Source: Neoluteolibacter marinus
GTDB taxonomy: Bacteria > Verrucomicrobiota > Verrucomicrobiia > Verrucomicrobiales > Akkermansiaceae
DNA: 64,000 nt
Assembly (NCBI RefSeq): GCF_014904755.1
Contig: NZ_JACZFQ010000045.1
Coordinates: 16,825 to 80,824 of the forward strand
Direction: 5' to 3'
In this document: piece after piece, positions 8,700-15,959 of the stretch
Layout: each line of letters begins with the position of its first letter
Numbering within the stretch: the first letter of the stretch is position 1
Notes under the pieces: generated by a model
Seen by the model: only the letters and a program-made list of their open reading frames with translations
What the model was told of the DNA's origin: nothing
Databases searched by the model: none
Program-made: the position numbers and the translations under genes

Positions 8700-10238
8700 A
8701 TGATCCACCGTGCCGAGGACGTCCAAGCCCGACTTTTCGAGGAAACTCAACACGGGGGCGGGGTCAGTCGGAAGGCCAATGGACCGGGGAAACGGAGCAA
8801 CCCTGCCGAGTTCGGATTGAAATCGCCTTCGCAGGTCGCGAAGAACTTCGTGCTGGATACCAACGTGCTGCTCCACGACCCGGCTTGCCTTGGGCGCTTC
8901 ACCGACAATCACATCTGCATCCCGGTCGACGTGCTCGCCGAGCTGGACCGCTTCAAGACCGAGCAGACGGAACGCGGCGCCAACGCGCGCAAGGTCCACC
9001 GCAAGTTGACGGAGGTTTTTTCAAGTTCGAGGAACGTGACCAGCGGGGTTTCGACCGATGGCGGCGGCACGCTGCGGCTGGTGATCTACGATCCGATGCT
9101 GTGCCCGAAGAACTCCGAGATGCTGTCGCGCTTCCACCGGATCTTTCCCGACAAGGAACGGGTCGACCACCGGATCCTCGCCTGCACCCTGTTGCTGATG
9201 GCCCACAACCAGGCGCCCGTGGTGCTGGTGACCAAGGACATCAACATGCAGCTCAAGGCCCGTTCCGTCGGCATCGACTGCCAGGACTACCTCAATGACA
9301 AGGTCGACGCCCGCGAGGTGTCGAGCTACGATGTCCGTCGTATCGAGGTGGACGGATCGGAGATGCAGCGCTTCGCCAGTGCGGGTGAACTCACCATCGA
9401 GGAAGACCGGCGGCCGGACATCGTCCAGAACCAGTACGTCCTGCTCGAGGCCGGCGAGAAGCAGACCATGCCGGCGCGGATGACGGTGGAAGGCAAGCTG
9501 GTCCGCCTGCAGATCCCGGAAGCGCTGAAGATCCAGGACGGCACCGCCTTGAAGCCGATGAACCTCGGGCAGCGCTGCCTGATCGACGCGCTGCTCAACC
9601 CGGACATCTCGCTGGTCACCTGCTATGGCCAGGCCGGGACCGGCAAGACCCTGGTGGCGGTCGCCGCCGGTCTCCACGAGATGTTCAACCGCCGCTACAC
9701 CGGTCTCACCGTCAGCCGCCCGGTGGTGGCGATGGGTGACCAGCTGGGCTTCCTGCCCGGGACGCTGGACGAAAAGATGCGGCCCTGGCTGCAGCCGATC
9801 CACGATGCGCTCGACCTGCTGATGCGGCCGGTCGGCCCGCTCGGCCCGCGCCGCAAGCAGGTGAAGAAAGACGGCGCGGCGGACAACGGTCCCGCCGTCA
9901 AGAAACCGTGGGAGATCCTCATGGACCAGGGGGTGATCGAGGTGGAGGCCCTGTGCTATATCCGCGGGCGCTCGATTCCGAACCGCTTCTTCGTGCTCGA
10001 CGAAGCGCAGCAGCTCACCCCGCAGGAGGCGAAGACCGTGGTGACCCGGATGTCGCGGGGGTCCAAACTGGTGCTGGTGGGGGACCCCGCCCAGATCGAC
10101 AATCCCTACGTCGACAGCCGCAGCAACGGCTTGGTTTACACCCGCAACCGCCTGAAGGGCCTGCCGTTCGTCGCCCACGTCTCGTTGAGCCGTGGCGAGC
10201 GCTCGGAACTGGCGGACGCCGGTGCAAAACTGATGTGA
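8700..10238 (+). CDS. PIN-PhoH fusion ATPase (PhoH2/YlaK-type)
   Basis: A 512-aa two-domain protein. The N-terminal PIN nuclease domain (about residues 48-190) opens with 'KNFVLDTNVLLHDP' and keeps acidic residues in 'PVDVLAELDRFK' and 'VTKDINMQLKA'. The C-terminal PhoH ATPase (about 290-512) has Walker A GQAGTGKT at 310-317 and Walker B 'FFVLDEAQ' with Asp434-Glu435, followed by 'RMSRGSKLVLVGDPAQID'. Family members are thought to be RNA helicase/RNases. It ends at a GC-rich hairpin (10251-10273). It is not linked to the phosphate regulon here. Confidence 0.93.
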   Translation: MIHRAEDVQARLFEETQHGGGVSRKANGPGKRSNPAEFGLKSPSQVAKNFVLDTNVLLHDPACLGRFTDNHICIPVDVLAELDRFKTEQTERGANARKVHRKLTEVFSSSRNVTSGVSTDGGGTLRLVIYDPMLCPKNSEMLSRFHRIFPDKERVDHRILACTLLLMAHNQAPVVLVTKDINMQLKARSVGIDCQDYLNDKVDAREVSSYDVRRIEVDGSEMQRFASAGELTIEEDRRPDIVQNQYVLLEAGEKQTMPARMTVEGKLVRLQIPEALKIQDGTALKPMNLGQRCLIDALLNPDISLVTCYGQAGTGKTLVAVAAGLHEMFNRRYTGLTVSRPVVAMGDQLGFLPGTLDEKMRPWLQPIHDALDLLMRPVGPLGPRRKQVKKDGAADNGPAVKKPWEILMDQGVIEVEALCYIRGRSIPNRFFVLDEAQQLTPQEAKTVVTRMSRGSKLVLVGDPAQIDNPYVDSRSNGLVYTRNRLKGLPFVAHVSLSRGERSELADAGAKLM

Positions 10239-10250
10239 TGCCGGAGATAA

Positions 10251-10273
10251 GGGGCGGGGAGTTACCCCGCCCC
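10251..10273 (+). terminator. GC-rich hairpin after the PhoH gene
   Basis: GGGGCGGGG (10251-10259), loop AGTTA, CCCCGCCCC (10265-10273): a perfect 9-bp stem. No T-tract follows, so termination would be inefficient or factor-dependent. It abuts the promoter-like TTGACA at 10276. Confidence 0.5.
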
Positions 10274-10275
10274 CG

Positions 10276-10304
10276 TTGACAGTCCCGTCCCTCCGTCGTT
10301 TACT
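10276..10304 (+). promoter_or_regulatory. Sigma-70-like promoter for the lipoprotein gene
   Basis: TTGACA at 10276-10281, 17-bp spacer, TTTACT at 10299-10304. Expected transcription start is about 10311, one base before the ATG at 10312, so the message may be leaderless. Confidence 0.5.
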
Positions 10305-10311
10305 CGCGCCG

Positions 10312-10893
10312 ATGTTTTCCCGGGTCCGAGCTTGCCTGCTGCTTCTGTTACCGCTGGTGCTGGCGGGTTGCGGCTACATGCAGCCGGAGGATGACTGGCG
10401 CGCGGCGCTTGCCTCGCAGACCGGCAAACTGGGATATCGCAACTGGATCGTCGTCGCCGAGGCCTCGTTTCCCGCCCACAGCCGCCCGGGTGTGCGCCAG
10501 ATGACTTCCAGCGAGGAGATTCCCGCGGTGGTCGACGAGGTGCTGAAAACCCTCGAGCTGACCGAGCACGTGACCCCGCGGGTTTACGTTGCGCGGGAGT
10601 TGAGGGCGGTCGAGAACGACTACGCCCCGGGCATCGACGAGTTCCGGCGGCAATTGCAGGCGTCGATGCACGCCCATGAGACCACCGAGCTCGAGCAGCA
10701 GTCCTTGCTGACCTTGATCGAGGACGCGACGAGAAGCTTCAACGTGCTGGTGATCCGCACGACCACCGCCTTGCCGTACACCAGCGTTTTCATGGAGCTG
10801 CAGCCGGGCTACTGGAACTCCGACTCGGAAGCCCGCCTGCGCGAGCAACTTGACCGCCAGCGGATGGAAAAGCTGGCCCGGCCGATCCCCTGA
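10312..10893 (+). CDS. Lipoprotein with RbsD/FucU-like domain
   Basis: A 193-aa protein with a lipoprotein signal (MFSRVRACLLLLLPLVLAGC, lipobox LAGC, lipidated Cys20). An upstream in-frame GTG-free extension to 10276 overlaps the promoter and is less likely. The segment 'GYRNWIVVAEASFPAHSRPG' followed by 'IPAVVDEVLKTLEL' resembles the GHGD-IVLADAHFPAHS region of the sugar mutarotase family RbsD/FucU. If right, this would be a membrane-anchored member of a normally cytoplasmic family. The match is from memory and short, so function is tentative. Confidence 0.6.
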   Translation: MFSRVRACLLLLLPLVLAGCGYMQPEDDWRAALASQTGKLGYRNWIVVAEASFPAHSRPGVRQMTSSEEIPAVVDEVLKTLELTEHVTPRVYVARELRAVENDYAPGIDEFRRQLQASMHAHETTELEQQSLLTLIEDATRSFNVLVIRTTTALPYTSVFMELQPGYWNSDSEARLREQLDRQRMEKLARPIP

Positions 10894-10911
10894 ACCCAGT
10901 CTCGCGGCGAG

Positions 10912-11196
10912 ATGAACAAGACCGAGGAAATCCGCATCGAGCGGGAGTTCGCGTGGATCGGCGATGCCGTGCTGGCCCTTTTCGCCCGATCCTGGGTGCT
11001 GAAAGAGCGGGGATCGATGGACGGTGCTTGGTTTACCCGGTTGACCTCGAACGACTTCCTGAGCGCCTTCGGGGCACCGACCTCGGTCGAGGCGAAAATC
11101 GGACGCATCTACCGCGAACAGGGTCTCGACGCCGCGTTCGCCTGGATCGACGCGGAGTTCATCCCGCTTTTCCGCAAGCAGATGGCGAAGCGCTAG
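10912..11196 (+). CDS. Small RNase III-like domain protein (Mini-III-type)
   Basis: A 94-aa single-domain protein. 'FAWIGDAVLALFAR' (Asp18) matches the signature helix of Mini-ribonuclease III (LAYIGDAVYE), and 'TSVEAKIGRIYREQGLDAA' (Glu60) matches the second motif of RNase III (ADTVEALIGAIYLDGG...A). The first acidic residue of that second motif is replaced (Asp to Thr). No double-stranded-RNA-binding domain is present. Mini-III dimers trim 23S rRNA precursors in other bacteria; activity here is inferred. It follows the lipoprotein gene by 18 bp and is convergent with modB. Confidence 0.72.
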   Translation: MNKTEEIRIEREFAWIGDAVLALFARSWVLKERGSMDGAWFTRLTSNDFLSAFGAPTSVEAKIGRIYREQGLDAAFAWIDAEFIPLFRKQMAKR

Positions 11197-11203
11197 GCGC
11201 CAC

Positions 11204-11872
11204 TTACAGCGGGGGACGGCCTTTCATCAGGCGTCCGGCGGTCCACAGGGCGACGAAGGCGATCACCGCCGAGAAGCCGGCCAGCAGCCAGACCCGCGAG
11301 TCATCGCCGGCCTGGAAGCCCCGGTAGATGGCCAGCGGCAGGGTTTCGGTGACGCCGGGAATGAGACCGGCGACCATTACGGTGGCCCCGAATTCCCCCA
11401 GCGCGCGGGCGAAGCCGAGCACCAGCCCGGCGGCGATGCCGCGGCGGGCAACCGGCAAGCTGACCCGGGTGAAGACCTGCCAGGGGGTCTTGCCCAAGGT
11501 CGCCGCGGCTTCCTCGAGGTGTCGCGGCACTTCCTCGAAGGCGGTGCGGACGCTTCGCAGGAGCAGCGGGAACGCCATCACCGCCAGCGCCAGAACCACG
11601 GCTTTCCAGGTGAAGATGACCTCGATGCCGATGGACTCCAGCCACCCGCCGATCGGGCCTTTGCGGCCGAACAACTTCAGCAACACCAGCCCGGTGACCA
11701 CGGGCGGGACGACCAGCGGCAGCATCACCAGGGTCTCGACCAGCGACTTGCCGGGCCAGTCCTTGCGCGCGAGCCACCAGCCGCAAGCCAGCCCGAACGG
11801 CAAGGCAGCCAGCACCGCCAGGACGGAAACCCCGAGCGTGAAAAGGATCAGGTGGACGTCCGCGGGATTCAT
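11204..11872 (-). CDS. modB: Molybdate ABC transporter permease
   Basis: Protein of 222 aa with five to six hydrophobic segments and the ABC permease EAA loop 'EEAAATLGKTPWQVFTRVSLP', plus the ModB-typical 'RALGEFGATVMVAGLIPGVTETLPLAIY'. Its start overlaps the stop of modA (ATGA, 11869-11872). No modC ATPase gene is in the window; downstream on this strand is only the convergent RNase-like gene 8 bp away. Confidence 0.95.
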   Translation of the reverse strand: MNPADVHLILFTLGVSVLAVLAALPFGLACGWWLARKDWPGKSLVETLVMLPLVVPPVVTGLVLLKLFGRKGPIGGWLESIGIEVIFTWKAVVLALAVMAFPLLLRSVRTAFEEVPRHLEEAAATLGKTPWQVFTRVSLPVARRGIAAGLVLGFARALGEFGATVMVAGLIPGVTETLPLAIYRGFQAGDDSRVWLLAGFSAVIAFVALWTAGRLMKGRPPL

Positions 11873-12609
11873 GGCGCCGCCAGTCCGAAGCCGTGTGCTT
11901 TGAAGATGTCCGCCACCGCCGGCGATCGGAGGAAGGCGATGAACCGGGCCGCTTCGCCGGGGTCGCCGGTGGTAGCACAGCAGGCGACGGGATAGACGAT
12001 TTGGGGGGATTCGTCGGCAGGCACGGTCCAGACGATGCGTGATTTTGTCGAAACGGCGGCATCGGTCCGGTAGACGATCGCGGCATCGACGTTGGCCGAC
12101 TCGACCACCGCCAGCGCGGCGCGGACGTTTTCAGCGCCGATGCATTTCGGCTTCAAGGTTTCCCAGAGTTCCTTCGTCTCGAGCCATTTCCTGGCGTAGA
12201 TCCCGGCGGGAACCGCCATGGGATCGCCGATGGCAATCCGGCCCAAGTTGGCCAGGTCCGCGGCGCTGCGGATGCTCGCGGTGGAGTCGGTGGGAACGAC
12301 CACGACCAGGGCATTGGTCAGGAGCGGAGCCACGTCGCGAACCAGTCCGGCCTTCGCCAGGCGGGACATCGTCGCGTTGTCCGCGGAGATGAAGACATCG
12401 AGGGGCGCTCCGTTCTCGATCTGACGCGCCAGCACGTTCGACCCGCCGATCACGGGGGTGACCCGGGTGCGATTCGCCTTCTGATAGGTTGTGGCGATTT
12501 CAGCGATGGACTCCGCCAGGCTGGCCGCGGCGGCGACGCGGAGCTCCGCGGCGGATGCGTTCGCCAGCAGGACGCCCGCGACCCATGCCCTGATGCAACC
12601 CGCTTTCAT
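11869..12609 (-). CDS. modA: Molybdate ABC transporter substrate-binding protein
   Basis: Periplasmic binding protein of 246 aa with a signal peptide (cleavage after 'ANASA'). Core motifs are 'AAAASLAESIAEIA', 'GGSNVLARQIENGAPLDVFISADNATM', 'IAIGDPMAVPAGIYARKWLE' and 'ENVRAALAVVESANVDAAIVYRTDA', all typical of ModA. It captures molybdate (or tungstate) for ModB. An adjacent Cys pair near the C-terminus ('VACCATTGD') is unusual. It is divergent from the E1-alpha-like gene. Confidence 0.95.
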   Translation of the reverse strand: MKAGCIRAWVAGVLLANASAAELRVAAAASLAESIAEIATTYQKANRTRVTPVIGGSNVLARQIENGAPLDVFISADNATMSRLAKAGLVRDVAPLLTNALVVVVPTDSTASIRSAADLANLGRIAIGDPMAVPAGIYARKWLETKELWETLKPKCIGAENVRAALAVVESANVDAAIVYRTDAAVSTKSRIVWTVPADESPQIVYPVACCATTGDPGEAARFIAFLRSPAVADIFKAHGFGLAAP

Positions 12610-12627
12610 CGGCGGGGATCATGCCCG

Positions 12628-13758
12628 ATGGCGAGGAAAGGGGAAGTTGAACCGCCGGCATTGACCGGCGGTCGCCGGATTTCGTCTGCTGCAAGGGTGA
12701 CGGAGACCATCGACTTCAGCGAGCACCCGATAAACCGGGCCTGGGATGCCGCGGGCAAGATCGAGCTTTTCCGGCTGATGGTGCGGATCCGGCGTTTTGA
12801 GCAGAAAGCGTTGTGGAGCTATAGTTCCGGGAGAATGGGCGGATGGTTGATTCTCGGGGTCGGGCAGGAGTCCGTCGCCACTGCGGTTCGTTCATTGCTT
12901 GGGCCGCTGGATCACAGCATCAGCGGCCCGCGGGGGATTGCCCACGCCCTCGCGGCGGGCATGGAAATGGGGCCGTGCATGGCCGAGCATTTCGGTAGGG
13001 TGAATGGCTGCTCGAAGGGCAAGGGCGGGGCGTTTTCCTACTTCGATCCCGGCCGGCATCACTGGGGCTGCCACGGCGTCGCCGCGGCGCAGACCCCGTT
13101 GGCCGCCGGATTGGCGTTTGCCCTGAAGCAGCGGGAGATTCCGGGTGCGGTGGTGTGCTTTCTCGGCGACGGCGCGGTGAACCAAGGGGTTTTTCACGAA
13201 TCGCTCAATCTTGCCGGGCTCTTCGATTTGCCCGTGGTGTATTTGATTGAGAACAATGGCTACGCGATGGGGACTTCGGTGGCCCGTTCGTCCCGCTTCA
13301 AGGATTGCCTCGCCCGGCGGGCGGAGACTTACGGGATCGACTGGGACCGCTGTGGGGACCGGGACATCTACCAGCTGCGGGTGAGGGTCTGGACGGCGCT
13401 GGAGCGGGCGCGACGTGAGCGGCGTCCAACGGTGTTGGAAGTGGAGACGTACCGCTACTACGGCTTCTCCGTTTCCGATGCCAACCACAAGAGATACCGC
13501 AGCGCTGAAGAGATCGAAGTGAGGAAAGCCCGTGATCCCCTGGCTCACTGGCGGGCGCATTTGACGGCGACCGGGCTGATCGACGAAACGTCCGCCGATT
13601 GGATCGACGCGGAGGCGAAGGCCGAGGCTGCCGCTGCCCTGGAATTCGCAGAGGCCGGGATCGCGCCCGCTGTTTCGGATATCCTTCGCGACGTGTACTG
13701 GGAGGTCGATCACGACACGCCGGCATCCCGGTTCGGCCGTTACTTCTTCGACGACTGA
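12628..13758 (+). CDS. Orphan TPP-dependent dehydrogenase E1 alpha-like protein
   Basis: A 376-aa protein related to the alpha subunit of pyruvate/acetoin/branched-chain 2-oxo acid dehydrogenase. The TPP/Mg site GDG at 180-182 with 'AVNQGVFHESLNLAGL' and 'ENNGYAMGTSV' is intact. Two conserved sites differ from the family: RGHGHAL is RGIAHAL (102-108), and the phosphorylation-loop GHS is GFS (279-281, 'ETYRYYGFSVSD'). No E1 beta, E2 or E3 gene adjoins it. A GTG start at 12697 is possible. Substrate unknown; it may pair with a distant beta subunit or do something else. Confidence 0.85.
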   Translation: MARKGEVEPPALTGGRRISSAARVTETIDFSEHPINRAWDAAGKIELFRLMVRIRRFEQKALWSYSSGRMGGWLILGVGQESVATAVRSLLGPLDHSISGPRGIAHALAAGMEMGPCMAEHFGRVNGCSKGKGGAFSYFDPGRHHWGCHGVAAAQTPLAAGLAFALKQREIPGAVVCFLGDGAVNQGVFHESLNLAGLFDLPVVYLIENNGYAMGTSVARSSRFKDCLARRAETYGIDWDRCGDRDIYQLRVRVWTALERARRERRPTVLEVETYRYYGFSVSDANHKRYRSAEEIEVRKARDPLAHWRAHLTATGLIDETSADWIDAEAKAEAAAALEFAEAGIAPAVSDILRDVYWEVDHDTPASRFGRYFFDD

Positions 13759-13899
13759 GGGATCCAAAAGTCTGGCATGGGGAGGGAGCGCCGAGGCAGG
13801 CATCTCCTTGGCCACCTTCGGGGGGATTCGGGGCTGCTCCTCGATCCGTTGCTGTGTGCGGGCATTAGGAACTCGATTCGGCAGTGCAGGTGGGGAAGG

Positions 13900-14541
13900 A
13901 TGGTTTTCCGAAGCATGAAGATCCTGGTCCTGCTCACGATGTTCTCGCTGGGGGCGGTTACCCTGGCCGAGGGGAGCGTCATCAGGTCCCAGATCACCAC
14001 CGAACTTTCGAATGTCGGGCTGATGCTCAGGGCGTATCAAGTCGAGAAGGAGCGCTTCCCGTCGTCCTGGGAGGAGTTCGACGAGTATGCGCCAGGATTC
14101 AGGGAGAAGATGAAAGCAAGTGACCTGACGAGGCGCTTTGTCCTCCTCGAGAAACCGGTGGATCTGCCCCGCCGTTACAAGGCCCCGCAAATCCTGGTGA
14201 TTTCCCGGGAGCCATTCCGGAGGAAGAAGTTCGGCCCGACGCTGCCATGGGTTGGCCGGACCTGGTCGTTGGATGAACCCGCCTACACCGCGATCGTGTT
14301 GGAAGACGGTGGTACCTTCATCCGGCGGCTGCCGGAAGAGGTGGTTCGTGCGGCATTTCAAGATGCCAAGATCGACATGCCCGTCCCGAGTGGCTTGGGG
14401 CTGTATCCCCACGAACGGGAGCATCGGAAGCGGCAGGTGGTCTTTCGGATCGTGGGACTCGTGATGTTGGGGGGAATCCTGGTTCGTTTCTGGCGCGCTT
14501 GGCGTGGTCGATCCAACAAGACGCCCGATCCCGTCTCGTGA
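13900..14541 (+). CDS. Unknown membrane-associated protein
   Basis: I do not recognise this family. From ATG 13900 (AGGTGG at 13888-13893 supports this start; 13915 is the alternative) it has 213 residues: an N-terminal hydrophobic segment 'MKILVLLTMFSLGAVTLAEG', a soluble region with 'ITTELSNVGLMLRAYQVEKERFPSSWEEFDEY', and a C-terminal hydrophobic helix 'VFRIVGLVMLGGILVRFW' followed by a basic tail. The 'LMLRAYQVEKERFPSSW' stretch recalls the helix after the prepilin N-terminus, where small residues of 'YGRFP' type occur, but this is weak. Confidence 0.6.
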   Translation: MVFRSMKILVLLTMFSLGAVTLAEGSVIRSQITTELSNVGLMLRAYQVEKERFPSSWEEFDEYAPGFREKMKASDLTRRFVLLEKPVDLPRRYKAPQILVISREPFRRKKFGPTLPWVGRTWSLDEPAYTAIVLEDGGTFIRRLPEEVVRAAFQDAKIDMPVPSGLGLYPHEREHRKRQVVFRIVGLVMLGGILVRFWRAWRGRSNKTPDPVS

Positions 14542-14566
14542 AACCGCGGCCCGTGATCAATAGGGA

Positions 14567-14602
14567 CAAAAAAACGGCCGGGACTTTCATCCCGGCCGTT
14601 TT
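14567..14602. terminator. Bidirectional terminator
   Basis: A perfect 13-bp stem (14571-14583 with 14590-14602, core ACGGCCGGGA) and a 6-nt loop. Runs of A upstream and T downstream let it serve both the plus-strand gene ending at 14541 and thioredoxin on the minus strand, where seven Ts follow. Confidence 0.9.
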
Positions 14603-14621
14603 GAGAAGTTTGTGCGGCGGA

Positions 14622-14942
14622 TCAGGCCAAGGCCAGCAGCTTCTGCTTGAGCATGTCCTTGGTGACATTGGCGCCGACGATCTGGTCCTTCACCTCGCCG
14701 TCCTTGAAGAACAGCAGCAGCGGAATGCTCCGCACGCCGTATTTCACGGCCAGCTCGCGGGCTTCATCGACGTTGACCTTGCCGACTTTCGCCTGGCCTT
14801 CGATTTCGCCGGAAAGCTGGTCGATCACCGGACCGATCATCTTGCAGGGGCCGCACCATTCCGCCCAGAAGTCCACCAGGACCGGCTTGTCGGACTCGAT
14901 GACTTCGGATTGGAAATTGCTTTCGTTGAATTGCTCAGCCAT
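14622..14942 (-). CDS. trxA: Thioredoxin
   Basis: A 106-aa classical cytoplasmic thioredoxin with active site WCGPCK (Cys30, Cys33), buried Asp24 ('VLVDFWAEW') and the cis-Pro loop '[14 protein letters not shown]'. It reduces protein disulfides with thioredoxin reductase. Its transcript ends at the terminator 20 bp downstream. The upstream microprotein gene is 100 bp away on the same strand. Confidence 0.97.
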   Translation of the reverse strand: MAEQFNESNFQSEVIESDKPVLVDFWAEWCGPCKMIGPVIDQLSGEIEGQAKVGKVNVDEARELAVKYGVRSIPLLLFFKDGEVKDQIVGANVTKDMLKQKLLALA

Positions 14943-15042
14943 GCGCGGAACTTGCCGACGGGTCCGGAAAAGTCAAGGACCGCCCTGCCGTGATGGCGGG
15001 GCGGTCCCTGGAGAACGAAAAACGCGTGAATGGCGCTCCGCT

Positions 15043-15126
15043 TCAGCCGAGTGGCGTGGTGTTGGTCATGAAGGCGATGGCCAAAACCGCGGCGGCGAGA
15101 AGGAAGGTGATGATGGGATAAATCAT
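15043..15126 (-). CDS. Hydrophobic microprotein, 27 aa
   Basis: ATG 15126 to TGA 15043 encodes a single hydrophobic helix: MIYPIITFLLAAAVLA followed by IAFMTNTTPLG. It begins 20 bp after the stop of the Pro/Ala-rich membrane protein on the same strand, so the two are probably one operon. No strong ribosome site is visible. It could be a partner of the tail-anchored protein upstream. Not a recognised family; support is from composition and context. Confidence 0.45.
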   Translation of the reverse strand: MIYPIITFLLAAAVLAIAFMTNTTPLG

Positions 15127-15145
15127 GGTGCGATGAAGTTCGGAA

Positions 15146-15790
15146 TTAGAACAGGTCGCCGATCGTGCCCCAGACGTTGACCGTCATGAACTGGATGACC
15201 AGCACGGCGGCGGCGCCGAGGAAGCCGAGGATCGACAGGACGTTGGCGGCCATCGAGCCGCTTTCTTCTTCCTCGTCGTCGGCGGTGTGAATGGTGGCGG
15301 CTTGGGAGAGCGACGGGCCGGAGGTTCCGATCGGCTGGGTCGGCGGCTGCAACTGCACGGTGGCCTTGGGCAGCGAGACGGTCGGTCCTGCGGCCGGAGC
15401 ACCGCCGAGCGGAGCGGTCTTGAGCGCGACACCGGGAGCGCCGGCGCCGGTCGGGGTGTTGAGCTTGATGGTCGGCGCCGGAGCGGGAGCGCTCGGGGCA
15501 CCGGCGGGACGGAGAGCGATGGTCGGCGCCGGAGCCGGGGCCTTCGGGGCGCCGACGGAAGGAGCGGGAGCGCTGGGCGCGGGCGGGGCGGTGGGGGCGA
15601 GGGTCGGCTTGGGAACCGAAGGCGCGCCAGGTGCCGCCGGAGGGGCGTCGGAGGCCTTGAGGGTCACCCGCACGGTTTCCTTCTTCAGCGGGATGGTCGA
15701 GGTCTGCTTGGAAGCAGGCATCGACGAGGTGGGCCGGGGTGCGGGGACCGACGAGGTCGGCCGGGGCGCTGGGGTTTCGTTTTCGCTCAT
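15146..15790 (-). CDS. Pro/Ala-rich tail-anchored membrane protein
   Basis: A 214-aa protein with a long disordered, low-complexity N-terminal region (PAPRPTSS repeats, then Pro/Ala/Thr-rich 'APTAPPAPSAPAPS' and two 'APAPTI.L' motifs), an acidic patch 'TADDEEEESGSM', and one C-terminal membrane helix 'AANVLSILGFLGAAAVLVIQF'. This architecture suggests cytoplasmic disordered protein anchored by its tail. Function unknown. TTGACA on the minus strand at 15850-15845 could be its -35. Confidence 0.65.
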   Translation of the reverse strand: MSENETPAPRPTSSVPAPRPTSSMPASKQTSTIPLKKETVRVTLKASDAPPAAPGAPSVPKPTLAPTAPPAPSAPAPSVGAPKAPAPAPTIALRPAGAPSAPAPAPTIKLNTPTGAGAPGVALKTAPLGGAPAAGPTVSLPKATVQLQPPTQPIGTSGPSLSQAATIHTADDEEEESGSMAANVLSILGFLGAAAVLVIQFMTVNVWGTIGDLF

Positions 15791-15959
15791 ACGCTGCGGT
15801 TTTTAATTGCTAGGTTGAGGAAAAGAACCAGCCGGCTCCGGACCTGTCAAACCTCCATCTCAGGTCCGCGGCGGGCGGACGATGATTTCCCGCCGATTTT
15901 TGACGAAACCGCCAGAATCCGCCGCGGCACTTGACCCCGGGGATTTCGGGAATTGACTC

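Noticed and set aside
8700..10238. Phosphate-regulon link for the PhoH protein
   Set aside because: No Pho box or phosphate genes lie nearby; the PIN-PhoH architecture is the stand-alone RNA-related type.
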